Origin: SB11 sp035906255
GTDB lineage: Bacteria; Bacteroidota; Bacteroidia; UBA8524
Direction: 5' to 3'
NCBI GenBank assembly: GCA_035906255.1
Contig: JAMIFM010000010.1
Location: forward strand, 62,001-126,000
Length of the DNA: 64,000 bases
Part shown: one piece after another, positions 46,201 through 52,660 of the stretch
Position numbering within the stretch: the stretch's first letter is position 1
Layout of the letters: each line of letters begins with the position of its first letter
The notes under the pieces: model-generated
Told to the model about the DNA's origin: nothing
Database searches by the model: none
Seen by the model: only the letters and a program-made list of their open reading frames with translations
Position numbers and translations under genes: made by a program

Positions 46201-49200
46201 AGTTGGTGGAGCAAACTACGCCTGATGCGGGTACTTCTATGTTTTGGTATGATAAGCTGGGACGGATTGTGCTTTCGCAAAATGCGCAGCAGGCTACTTA
46301 TTTGAACAGGGGGCGGAGGAAGTATAGTTATACGATGTATGACAGGTTGGGGCGGATTATTGAGGCGGGGGAACTGCAAACTACAGCAACGGTGACCCCT
46401 GAAAATACCGCCAGTGAAAGTTGGGTGGCAACGAATATTGATGCGAGCAGTGAAAAAACACAAATTACGCGCACGTATTATGATGTGACGCCTGCATGGC
46501 AAGCGGCACTGGCCATACCCGGGTTTAGCCCTGCCAATTTGCGCAATAGAGTGGTGGCTACTTGTTTTTATGAAACGTATATGGAGGCGTATGATAATAC
46601 TACTGCGCAAACGTATAACCATGCTACGCACTATGCGTATGATGTGTTGGGCAATGTGCACCATTTGGTGCAGGATATACCGCAATTGGAAGCGATGGCG
46701 CAGCGGTATAAACATATTAGGTATATGTATGATTTGGCCAGTGGTAATGTGAACTTGGTGGCTTACCAAGCGGGACATATTGACCAGCTTTTCCATTACT
46801 ATAAATACGATGCGGATAATAGGATTACCAATGTATATACGGCTACCAACCCGGGGGTGAGTCTTAGCGAAGTAGAAGGGTTGGTTAGTTCTCCCGACTT
46901 TATTCCGGGTTTTGGTTGGCAGCAAGATGCGAAGTATTATTATTATCTTCACGGACCATTGGCACGCATGGAAACCGGACAAAACAAAGTACAAGGTACC
47001 GACTACAGCTATACGATACACGGCTGGCTGAAAGCGGTGAACGACGGGCTGATGCAAAACGCCAACGACCCCGGCCTTGACGGAAACATCCCCTCAAGCG
47101 GCACGAACCCCAACCGTTGGAACGGAAGAGACGTAGCCGGCTTAGAACTGGGATACTACCACAGCACCGCCACCATTACCCACGATGATTACAATGCCAT
47201 AGGCAACAACGGGCACATCAGCACCAAAACGGGTAGCAACTTTAAAGAAACCCAAGTGCCTTTGTACAACGGCAACATTAACCACACCGTTACCACCCTT
47301 CCCAACAAAGCACAAATAGCCCTTAACAACGTAGTCGCCGACCCCTTGGGTACCAACTACCAATACGACCAGTTGAACCGCTTAAAAGAAAGCATCAACT
47401 ATACCAACGTGAACACGGGCACCAACAGTTGGCAAAACACCTTGAGTGTGGGCACCATCCCCCAGCAATGGCAGATGAAACTGAACTATGACCCGATGGG
47501 TAATATTACCCATTTGTTGCGTCATGCACAAGGAGGAGCAGGGGTAGGAATGGACAGTTTGAACTATACCTACAACAATAGCCAATGGACGAACCAACTG
47601 ACCCATGTAGATGATATTATTACCACAGGAGCGCATACCGAAGACATAGACGACCAAGCCGCCAACAACTACGACTATGACGAAATAGGCAATTTGATAA
47701 AAGACGATGCCGAAGAGATACAAACCATAGAATGGACGGTATACGGCAAGATAAAGAAGATAACGCGCACCGCCACCAGTACCAAACCCGATTTAGAGTT
47801 TGAATACAACAGCGCAGGGCAACGGGTAGTGAAACGGGTGATAGACAATACCAACAACCCCGAAATAGTACCCTATACCACTTATTACGTACGCGATGCA
47901 AGCGGTAATATTATAGCAGTGTACCGTGATATTACAGACATTAATGATCCCGACTGGCCGGGAGAAGGGGTTGCTTCGGCAACACGAAGATTTATTATTG
48001 AAGATTGGCTTTTGTATGGTTCAAGCAGGTTGGGGATTTATTCTGCCTCCCACCAGCTTGCCACTGTAGAGGGTTTTTATGAATACGACGGAGATGAATT
48101 CACCCCTATTCCTGAAACCTTTATACCGGGCAATTTACCCGCAGACGGCATCGTTACCTACTTTACAGCAGGTAAGAAACACTACGAACTGACCAACCAC
48201 TTGGGCAACGTGCTGGCCACCTATACCGATAGAAAAGTACCGAGTATTAATGCAGTAACAGGTAGCTTTAACTTCTTTAATGCACAAATAACCACTGTTA
48301 CGGATTACTACCCCTTTGGTATGCAGATAGAGGAGCGGAGTTGGAGTGCAGCAGGTAGTTATAGGTTCGGGTTTAATGGGAAGGAAAGTGATAATGAGGT
48401 CTCAGGTAGTGGCAACCAATATGATTATGGGTTTAGGATATATAATCCACGCATAGGTAAGTTCTTGAGTGTTGACCCTTTAAAACAGAGGTTTCCTTGG
48501 TGGACTCCATATCAATTTGCAGGGAATTCCCCAATAACATTTAGAGATTTGGATGGTTTAGAACCGGAATACGTTGATCAAACAACGGGGTCAAAGGTAC
48601 AACCATTGGATAATGGATTAAGAGTTCAATTGACAACTCCTAATGGTATCACAACCACAGGTAACGGTTTTGGAGTGAATAATACGATACCTATTGGAGA
48701 AGTTGTTGTTGCTGATCAAATCTTTTCATTTGTAGCAAAGAATACTATTGGTTCTTTACTAGGTTTAGCAAATGAGGTTATTACTGGTATTAACGATGAA
48801 GGAGAGAAAGGAAATCGAGCTACAGCTTCTGGAAAAATTGCGTTGGAACTTTTTGGAGGCAAGCTCGTTTCTTTAAGCGGTAAAAGTATCAAATGGGTTT
48901 GGAGATCAATATCTGAATTATTGTCTAACTCTACTCTTAAAAAGACAGTCATCGTATTGGGAAGAGAAACTGCTGAAGAGGTTGTTGAAAATACAAGTAG
49001 ACTTCAGCATGCATATAAACACGCAGATGATATTAACCAGTTTAAAGGAAAGAAAAATTTTACAGCCGAAATTCAAAAAGAATGGAGAGACTTTAACAAG
49101 AATATATTAGAAAATCCAGATAATACATTTGTTCATAAAATAGGAAATGATGATGTTATTGGTTTCCACAAGTTAGTTGATGGACAAAATATTGGCGTTT

Positions 49201-49289
49201 TTGTTTATAGAGATGGAGATAAGGCTGGGCAATTAGCCACAACTTTTGTAATGACTGAACAACAACTGATTAATGCAGGTATAAAATGA
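40257..49289 (+). CDS. RHS/YD-repeat polymorphic toxin
   Basis: The 3010-residue protein has a signal peptide (MKKIIFLFLCISAFAAQLKA), a beta-rich N-terminal domain, a DUF6443-like region (KKQVISYFDGSLYNKQSITK then IYDFSGRPAVQ, about 360-410), a cysteine-rich middle (about 660-1870, with many CxxC and CxxxC pairs), YD repeats (about 1950-2640; LGRIVLSQN, YDRLGRIIEAG, NYDYDEIGNLIKD, EYNSAGQRVVKRV) and the RHS core end (about 2702-2767; FGFNGKESDN to FRDLDGLE). The last 243 residues are the variable tip, with LQHAYKHADDINQFKGKKNF near its end; I guess a BECR-type nuclease but cannot show it. The tip is AT-rich against a GC-rich core. The immunity gene overlaps its stop (ATGA). It is the last structural gene of the operon. 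Confidence 0.88.
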   Translation: MKKIIFLFLCISAFAAQLKAGWILTTPARIGSQGSTCTTFSNGNTVRAYDALFQTDVYPSPTTVVDNKVVNRVVLGINRDCTGPFTGFTSSSSYVLEVDITVRHLNYSQATTWIADGNNIGGPCSFGSCTKTVVQKTLRVEYNPAYQTFETELSFFSFEGGYDVEVTVDAMRLNGSAVSTSPNNVYIENLISIDRYKNLDLIATTSLTFTPGPITLAPFVTADEGRLTIVSSIPGAESYDIEWMFLDLYSGDKQVAPNIRRFAFDFKNNATRVTTKSMHYKVPLIYPEGVLLFRVRANGVNISSSTINGPATTQWFGPQTGLIDLNYSSGAITPVSSTPTVYGYYTTGYSKGLTWQHSVSFAEEGKKKQVISYFDGSLYNKQSITKNNSDETSIVGQSIYDFSGRPAVQILPAPVPSTNAQDHDLDYRPNFNQTNDPSRSGKTYNYQDFDIDAANCTETRTSSLSNTSGTEKYYSANNPFTTVNRDRIPQAEGYGFTQTEFMPDNTGRIRRQGGVGPTHRLSGKDESGSTKNGKETRYFYGVPQQVYLDRLFANEAGLAERYKRNIVVDPNGQVSVSYIDPMGRVVATALGGNPTNSPNMQAVAGRNVQTLTVDLIEKNNRNYTESKITSETDYIVLNENTDHKFWYRLAIPMLNYECGEHTFCFDCIYDLNISIVDECGVEYVPSQYQNNKVGLSEPEHTCGDSLIFSTSGYFQITLDQGAYKIRRTLTVDREALEDYIQQMLASTEIENCITPYEDLLTEEKGKLDYTSCEYTCDKCTTDANNLYTAGKITEAQKTEMLEACKVFCYETTPCDALYQQMIIDVSPGGQYFDNIQAGFPGADYILNIEGGIIEQSALPDPPETWMGYLYGLHGGSLPLLDDGGIPGILTNILVADGITGVSIATWEGVRAHWNDKFSAELVKIHPEYCVYEKCKDIEDSYKYDQQMANIETAAEAISSGFYNPTNMTVTLASGFPNPSNLDPFFAGAGASYKTSFESGLTSYKTISSTTYNAWQFVDYVVTQQGSDIEGCLTDYGWNMFRAIYLAKKQEKLADYYKDGACGWFDFSASVDFFVFSQRFILDGANLLNTEFGSIPTSSTPSDYTNIINAKIEEKCEQACSSYIAQWKRELMGCGLSATEMNTVIARMLDICKDGCDSRDPVGSRFAKPGSSLTYKSFREAIGSYYNPGVCDDLLVSWPRGNYHDYWAELTPYHNRCGCLPNQQGPTPGHSCTTCTETLTPNGRHIYENVMLSDDKACKNCITCANLAEALKELDLIYSTTFTADTDNKRKILENYFNLKFSFNLTYMEYVDFMRDCSGLTSIDANTLGDFREVMDEFVERAPIVFEGNSLLMQEESMGGGFEETNEDTTGNVLYGDTLQPVDSIGFGDTTEGGGYSMLSAPPPGFASLDACACGMLMDAKAAFDAMPIKPLGCTTFKDYMNSCSNSCEGQWGTLNVDLLLQTCKNALEKDEDNTYSSSGFTWSFIQLNNLEDMASDNALLIAPNGCVCAEEPDDDFIEYVDRDCDDCTLNAIAEFMGYLEMCVGGQLYIDGSPATKGEMYDFFTKKRASVVTTSGYPTHVTILTSNCAIVDWEQFYTELNTHTNVFASGTACMQYMRSYIENYRQRNGCVPPTYQWSVDPQPCPDPNNPECIEENDPTDDWPFGDPPVFCNTCYKPDVAKHTAVLNFMNQLTAPHKPMDLTADNLLTASGWDVDVRANDYLDPIFYSGTCTTSLRYKLLGWQNNKPATIPPTIPAISFKVTDASGGGGCTHESVWTLVFPNYEEEYKFGNIVEFTEILPVKRPACYGDVHEFLIAANIYDPVSAQVINVKYIRGYVSTVTLYEEDAAICKKLCNKPILPEVAEDTPCEDFLDRVAESNAAYRYEQQILDLREQFTNQYLAKCMSAYDYFRMEHQLDEYHYTLYYYDQGDNLIKTVPPKGVMLLNAASVDSVVKHREGVSGYGTRIKPNHNYITNYKYNTLNQLVEQTTPDAGTSMFWYDKLGRIVLSQNAQQATYLNRGRRKYSYTMYDRLGRIIEAGELQTTATVTPENTASESWVATNIDASSEKTQITRTYYDVTPAWQAALAIPGFSPANLRNRVVATCFYETYMEAYDNTTAQTYNHATHYAYDVLGNVHHLVQDIPQLEAMAQRYKHIRYMYDLASGNVNLVAYQAGHIDQLFHYYKYDADNRITNVYTATNPGVSLSEVEGLVSSPDFIPGFGWQQDAKYYYYLHGPLARMETGQNKVQGTDYSYTIHGWLKAVNDGLMQNANDPGLDGNIPSSGTNPNRWNGRDVAGLELGYYHSTATITHDDYNAIGNNGHISTKTGSNFKETQVPLYNGNINHTVTTLPNKAQIALNNVVADPLGTNYQYDQLNRLKESINYTNVNTGTNSWQNTLSVGTIPQQWQMKLNYDPMGNITHLLRHAQGGAGVGMDSLNYTYNNSQWTNQLTHVDDIITTGAHTEDIDDQAANNYDYDEIGNLIKDDAEEIQTIEWTVYGKIKKITRTATSTKPDLEFEYNSAGQRVVKRVIDNTNNPEIVPYTTYYVRDASGNIIAVYRDITDINDPDWPGEGVASATRRFIIEDWLLYGSSRLGIYSASHQLATVEGFYEYDGDEFTPIPETFIPGNLPADGIVTYFTAGKKHYELTNHLGNVLATYTDRKVPSINAVTGSFNFFNAQITTVTDYYPFGMQIEERSWSAAGSYRFGFNGKESDNEVSGSGNQYDYGFRIYNPRIGKFLSVDPLKQRFPWWTPYQFAGNSPITFRDLDGLEPEYVDQTTGSKVQPLDNGLRVQLTTPNGITTTGNGFGVNNTIPIGEVVVADQIFSFVAKNTIGSLLGLANEVITGINDEGEKGNRATASGKIALELFGGKLVSLSGKSIKWVWRSISELLSNSTLKKTVIVLGRETAEEVVENTSRLQHAYKHADDINQFKGKKNFTAEIQKEWRDFNKNILENPDNTFVHKIGNDDVIGFHKLVDGQNIGVFVYRDGDKAGQLATTFVMTEQQLINAGIK

Positions 49290-49768
49290 AAACTCAACTT
49301 TTAAAGGATGTAATTGGGTGCTCAATTAACAATCTTCACGTTTATTATTATCAACAGGCTGATTTTCGTAGTTTAGATTGGATTGTAATTCACTTTGATA
49401 GTGAAAAAAGTATTTTATTTTCAACAGGTAAATTTGCTGATGATATTATAGTAGAGGATTTCCAGTCCGAAGAATATATAAGAAATAAGCTTGTTGAACA
49501 TTGGGGCGCTGAAAATGATATTATTATTAAAAAGGGTAGGCCAAACGAAATTCAAGAAGCTATTACTGGGAGAAAAATTTTAGCTGTGATTCTTTTTGAC
49601 GATAATAATGCGTCCTATTTTACTAAAGTATGTTTTGTTTTTGAAGGCAGAATTTGTTTGTCAATTTTTAGTGGTGTTGATTGCTTAAATTTTCAAATTA
49701 AAATGGTTGAAACTGTTCGTGAGACTATTCGTGGTAGACATGAGGTTTTAGGAGAGGTATTGTGGTAG
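49286..49768 (+). CDS. Probable immunity protein of the RHS toxin
   Basis: The 160-residue soluble protein has no signal or membrane segment, so it acts in the cytoplasm, which points to a cytoplasmic target (for example nucleic acid) for the tip. It is acidic in its middle (DIIVEDFQSEEYIRNKLVEH). I recognise no family. Its start overlaps the toxin stop by 4 bases, which is the main argument for an immunity role. Base composition is as AT-rich as the tip. A degenerate cassette repeat starts 9 bases after its stop. Confidence 0.7.
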   Translation: MKTQLLKDVIGCSINNLHVYYYQQADFRSLDWIVIHFDSEKSILFSTGKFADDIIVEDFQSEEYIRNKLVEHWGAENDIIIKKGRPNEIQEAITGRKILAVILFDDNNASYFTKVCFVFEGRICLSIFSGVDCLNFQIKMVETVRETIRGRHEVLGEVLW

Positions 49769-49776
49769 GTCGTGTA

Positions 49777-49799
49777 GGTAGTGTTCCAATTATCACCTG
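49777..49799 (+). repeat. Cassette-end repeat, degenerate copy 2
   Basis: GGTAGTGTTCCAATTATCACCT differs from the full repeat (GGTCGTGTCCCAAATTATC and ACCT) at two bases and lacks one A. It lies directly after the immunity gene, as do copies 1 and 4 after theirs. Confidence 0.7.
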
Positions 49800-49858
49800 A
49801 ACAGTTGTTATTTTTGTAAACTACTGATAACTAGTATGCAATTCTTATAAAAATTTTA

Positions 49859-49888
49859 TTGCAAAGAGGATAATTATCCTCTTTGCAA
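49859..49888. repeat. Perfect 30-base palindrome
   Basis: TTGCAAAGAGGATAA (49859-49873) is followed without a loop by its exact complement TTATCCTCTTTGCAA (49874-49888). It is flanked by A/T-rich DNA and lies between two repeat copies. It may be a two-way terminator or part of a mobile element. Confidence 0.8.
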
Positions 49889-49936
49889 TAACTTAATGCT
49901 TGCAAAACAGAAATATCAAAGGGTTTAGAAACCTTT

Positions 49937-49952
49937 GTGTTCCATTTATCAC
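49937..49952 (+). repeat. Cassette-end repeat, partial copy
   Basis: GTGTTCCATTTATCAC matches the core of copy 2 (GTGTTCCAATTATCAC) with one mismatch. The flanks do not match. Confidence 0.45.
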
Positions 49953-49961
49953 TTACTGTCT

Positions 49962-50027
49962 ATGCAATGCCAACACTGTAAAGGAATTTGTGTCAAAAAA
50001 GGAATGTATAAGCGTAGGCAACTTTAC
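49962..50027 (+). mobile_element. Transposase-like zinc-ribbon remnant
   Basis: ATG 49962 opens a frame reading MQCQHCKGICVKKGMYKRRQ then LYG, the first half of a zinc ribbon of the type at the start of IS1-like and related transposases. The second CxxC and the rest are missing: the frame runs straight into the cassette repeat at 50028 and stops at 50073. It looks like the 5' scrap of an insertion sequence cut at the repeat. The IS family is uncertain. The whole 49769-50078 stretch otherwise holds only repeats and the palindrome. Confidence 0.4.
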
Positions 50028-50072
50028 GGTCGTGTCCCAAATTATCACCTTTGTATGAAAAAGTTACAGAAG
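50028..50072 (+). repeat. Cassette-end repeat, copy 3
   Basis: GGTCGTGTCCCAAATTATC then ACCTTTGTATGAAAAAGTTA and AGAAG-like end: identical to copy 4 for nearly 40 bases. Unlike copies 1 and 4, it is not followed by the terminator stem; the sequence changes right after GAAGT into toxin-remnant coding sequence. Confidence 0.85.
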
Positions 50073-50078
50073 TAGTGA

Positions 50079-50210
50079 GAAATACTGAAAAAATTAGGAC
50101 TATATTTAGAAATTCCAACTGATATGGAAGGTGCAGTAATAAAAGCGTTAGATGATTTCCATGCAAATTTAAATAAAAACCAGGTAAAAGAAAAACTTAA
50201 AACGGATTGA
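50079..50210 (+). pseudogene. C-terminal remnant of a second RHS-type toxin
   Basis: A frame without a start (two stops, TAG and TGA, lie directly upstream) encodes 43 residues, EILKKLGLYLEIPTDMEGAV to KEKLKTD, ending in TGA at 50208. It is helical and amphipathic and lies one base before a two-TM gene. The arrangement (repeat, toxin end, immunity gene, repeat, terminator) copies that of the active cassette, so I read it as the worn end of a swapped-out tip. It is too short to assign a toxin family. Confidence 0.55.
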
Positions 50211-50211
50211 T

Positions 50212-50730
50212 ATGGAAGTAAAAATGCCTGATACAAAAATTCAATTCCAGGAGACGTTAATGACGTTTACCAAAAGAAAGCATAAATTTCTTATTTCAAT
50301 GATTTTGTTAGCCGGTAGTTTGATTTTTATTGCATTTTCATTGTATTTGGTTGTTATATATAAAATAAATTTATTTATTTCTATTTTATGTGTCCTTATA
50401 TTAATGTATTTTTTGTGGTTTTTCGTCAAAGAGCTAATCTGGCACTTTAGAGATATTGTTTTTGTAATAAATACCTATGAGAAAACTATAAAAACAAGAG
50501 TTAGTACTGAGGGTTATGATTCAATAGTTTTTCTTTTTCGTAGAATATCTGATGTTTCAGAGGCATCTTGGGCGCCATACTTTCGATGGGAAATGGATGT
50601 TAAAGTAAATTACTTAAATGGAATTTGTGAAATAAATAAAATTGAAAAATTTGCCTCCGCAAATAATGTTCTTTTGATTTTATATATTCTTCGAAAGTTG
50701 AACATTGAATATAGTTTAGAAATTGAATAG
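50212..50730 (+). CDS. Two-TM membrane protein, probable orphan immunity protein
   Basis: The 172-residue protein has two hydrophobic helices (about 22-45 and 48-72), followed by a cytoplasmic or periplasmic domain of about 100 residues ending YSLEIE. The start ATG is one base after the toxin-remnant stop; ATG 50224 is an alternative. An inner-membrane immunity protein would fit a membrane-active or inner-membrane-targeted tip. Very AT-rich codons match the other cassette genes. Repeat copy 4 and a terminator follow directly. Confidence 0.6.
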   Translation: MEVKMPDTKIQFQETLMTFTKRKHKFLISMILLAGSLIFIAFSLYLVVIYKINLFISILCVLILMYFLWFFVKELIWHFRDIVFVINTYEKTIKTRVSTEGYDSIVFLFRRISDVSEASWAPYFRWEMDVKVNYLNGICEINKIEKFASANNVLLILYILRKLNIEYSLEIE

Positions 50731-50737
50731 CGGGTAG

Positions 50738-50782
50738 GGTCGTGTCCCAAATTATCACCTTTGTATGAAAAAGTTATGGAAG
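50738..50782 (+). repeat. Cassette-end repeat, copy 4
   Basis: GGTCGTGTCCCAAATTATC and ACCTTTGTATGAAAAAGTTA, then GGAAG, starting 8 bases after the orphan immunity stop. It leads into the terminator at 50783, as copy 1 does. Confidence 0.85.
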
Positions 50783-50804
50783 TCCCGATTAATCGGGATT
50801 TTTT
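50783..50804 (+). terminator. Rho-independent terminator at the end of the cassette region
   Basis: TCCCGATT and AATCGGGA form a perfect self-complementary stem followed by six Ts. The left arm shares GTCCCGA with the copy-1 terminator. Confidence 0.85.
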
Positions 50805-50845
50805 GTTCCTGTATTGGAGTAACCGTCGAAAACAATACTTCGTTA

Positions 50846-50877
50846 TTGTTCATTTTTGCATTGCTTTTTTATCTTTG
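50846..50877 (+). promoter_or_regulatory. Bacteroidota-type promoter for the MtfA-like peptidase gene
   Basis: TTG at 50846-50848 and TATCTTTG at 50870-50877 are 21 bases apart. The predicted transcription start is about 10 bases before the TTG start codon at 50895. Confidence 0.6.
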
Positions 50878-50894
50878 GACGAAACCCTAATTAG

Positions 50895-51683
50895 TTGGAT
50901 ACAATAATTGTTATCGTTGTTGTTGGCGCAATATTTTTTGTGTACATACGCAGTGCCTATACCGAGTCGATTGCCGAAGAAGCTGCCGAAGACCGTTTTA
51001 AAAGTGATGTGGGAGTTATTGAAGCAAATGAGGATTTGTTATTGAAAAATGACCTTTTCTACCGTCAATTACCGCACGCATCGCAACAACGGTTTATGCA
51101 ACGGCTGGCGTTGTTTATCCAGTCAAAAAACTTTGTAGGCAGGGAAATAGAGGTGGAGTATCACATGAAAATGATAATAGGCGCGGCAGCAGTAAAATTT
51201 AGTTTTGGACTTGAAGATTACCAATTGAGTGGCTTTAAGCAGATATTGGTGTACCCCGAAGAATATTATTCAAAAATTACCCGCCAATACCATAAAGGCG
51301 AAGCCAATGCGATAGGTATTTTGGCCTTTAGCTGGAAACATTTTAAGGAAGGGATTGAAAGCCCTAATGATAACCTTAACCTTGGTGTGCACGAGTTTGC
51401 CCATGCTTACTTTTTGCAGCAGACCCAAATGGATGGTGAAAACCCTTTTGACAGCAGCGATTTTAAAAAGCTGCGTAGCCATATACAAGACCACGCGGTG
51501 CTGGATACTATGAAGCAAAAAGCTGTGTTTCGCGATTATGCGTTTAGGAACGAAATGGAGTTTTTTGCCATTATGAGCGAACATTTTTTTGAAACCCCGT
51601 CTGACTTTAAATCAGAAACCCCGTTGTTGTACACTATGTTGGGAAAGGTGCTGAAGCAAGACCCTACTGCGTTGGGAATGTAA
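50895..51683 (+). CDS. MtfA-like zinc peptidase with N-terminal membrane anchor
   Basis: The 262-residue protein has an N-terminal TM helix (DTIIVIVVVGAIFFVYI), then a domain matching the M90/MtfA pattern: LPHASQQRFMQRLALFIQSK, FKQILVYPEEYYSK, and the metal site H166-E167-F-A-H170 in LGVHEFAHAYFLQQ. MtfA peptidases are zinc-dependent and in E. coli titrate the Mlc repressor; here the membrane anchor and context give no substrate. The start is TTG: there is no ATG near, and a -33/-7 promoter lies just upstream. It converges on the EamA gene with 3 bases between the stops. Confidence 0.85.
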   Translation: MDTIIVIVVVGAIFFVYIRSAYTESIAEEAAEDRFKSDVGVIEANEDLLLKNDLFYRQLPHASQQRFMQRLALFIQSKNFVGREIEVEYHMKMIIGAAAVKFSFGLEDYQLSGFKQILVYPEEYYSKITRQYHKGEANAIGILAFSWKHFKEGIESPNDNLNLGVHEFAHAYFLQQTQMDGENPFDSSDFKKLRSHIQDHAVLDTMKQKAVFRDYAFRNEMEFFAIMSEHFFETPSDFKSETPLLYTMLGKVLKQDPTALGM

Positions 51684-51686
51684 AAC

Positions 51687-52604
51687 CTACTCCTGTTTTT
51701 TTGTAAAACTAAGCAGCTTGTTTTTTACTTTTTGATTTTCTATAAAAGGGTGCAAAAACACACTGAAAATAATGATAACCGCGCCTAAATAAAAGTTGGG
51801 CGAAAGTTCTTTGTTCTCGCCAAAGATGGCCCATGCCAATAATATACCGTACACAGGTTCTAAATTGAGGGCAAGGTTGGCTGTAAAAGCAGTAAGGTGT
51901 TTCATTGCCTTTAGTGCCAATACCATAGTAAACGCAGTGCAAAGCCAAGCCAAAACAACCAGATAAAACCAGTCGGCGGTGGTGGGTATCAGTTGGGCTT
52001 CGGGGAATAGCCATAAATATAAGGGTGAGCATAGCGAAAGGAATAAGAGACCACCCGCCAGCTCTGTAAAAGTTATCGATTTTGGGTCGGCATGGTCGAT
52101 AAACTTTTTGTTGAGAGTAGAGAATAAAGCAGCAAGAAAAGCTGCAATCAATCCCATTATAAACCCTATAAAAAAGCTCTTATCAAGCCCGTTAAAGATT
52201 ATATAAATACCTGCAATTACCAGCAGTCCTAATATTACTTCGGTAGGTCGTATCCGTTTTTTAAATATCAGCGGCTCAATAAACGAGGTAAACAGTGACG
52301 TAGTGGCCAATCCACTAAGTGCCACTGATACATTGCTTGCTTTTATTGAGCCGTAAAAAGCTACCCAATGCAATGCGGTGAGACAGCCGATGCCCAAAAA
52401 AATTAAAATGTTTTTGCGTTGCAGTGTTTTTAGCCCACTCATTACGCCGGGTACAAAAACCAAACCCACGCAAGTAATCAATACGCGGTACCACACTAAA
52501 GGTACTTCTTGCAGGCTTATCCAACGACCCAAAATAGCCGTGAAACCCCACAAAAATATGGCAAGATGAAGTTGCAGGTAGGCTGCGCGTTTTTCAGGGT
52601 TCAA
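51687..52604 (-). CDS. EamA-family (DMT) transporter
   Basis: The 305-residue protein has ten hydrophobic segments in two EamA repeats (about 8-140 and 152-285), with the family's HLAIFLWGFTAILGRWISLQ start and VAFYGSIKASNVSVA and NLALNLEPVYGILLAW segments. DMT transporters export amino acids, nucleosides or other metabolites; the substrate cannot be told. The start is TTG at 52604 (a stop lies upstream in frame, no ATG between), which keeps the first helix intact. Confidence 0.87.
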   Translation of the reverse strand: MNPEKRAAYLQLHLAIFLWGFTAILGRWISLQEVPLVWYRVLITCVGLVFVPGVMSGLKTLQRKNILIFLGIGCLTALHWVAFYGSIKASNVSVALSGLATTSLFTSFIEPLIFKKRIRPTEVILGLLVIAGIYIIFNGLDKSFFIGFIMGLIAAFLAALFSTLNKKFIDHADPKSITFTELAGGLLFLSLCSPLYLWLFPEAQLIPTTADWFYLVVLAWLCTAFTMVLALKAMKHLTAFTANLALNLEPVYGILLAWAIFGENKELSPNFYLGAVIIIFSVFLHPFIENQKVKNKLLSFTKKQE

Positions 52605-52660
52605 TGGAGATTATTTTAAGCAAATATAGGGGGTGTACTTACCCAATGGTTGTGTATTGC

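Noticed and set aside
46194..47057. 287-codon open frame on the minus strand inside the RHS gene
   Set aside because: It is antisense to the YD repeats, with no domain or start context; the + frame is clearly coding.
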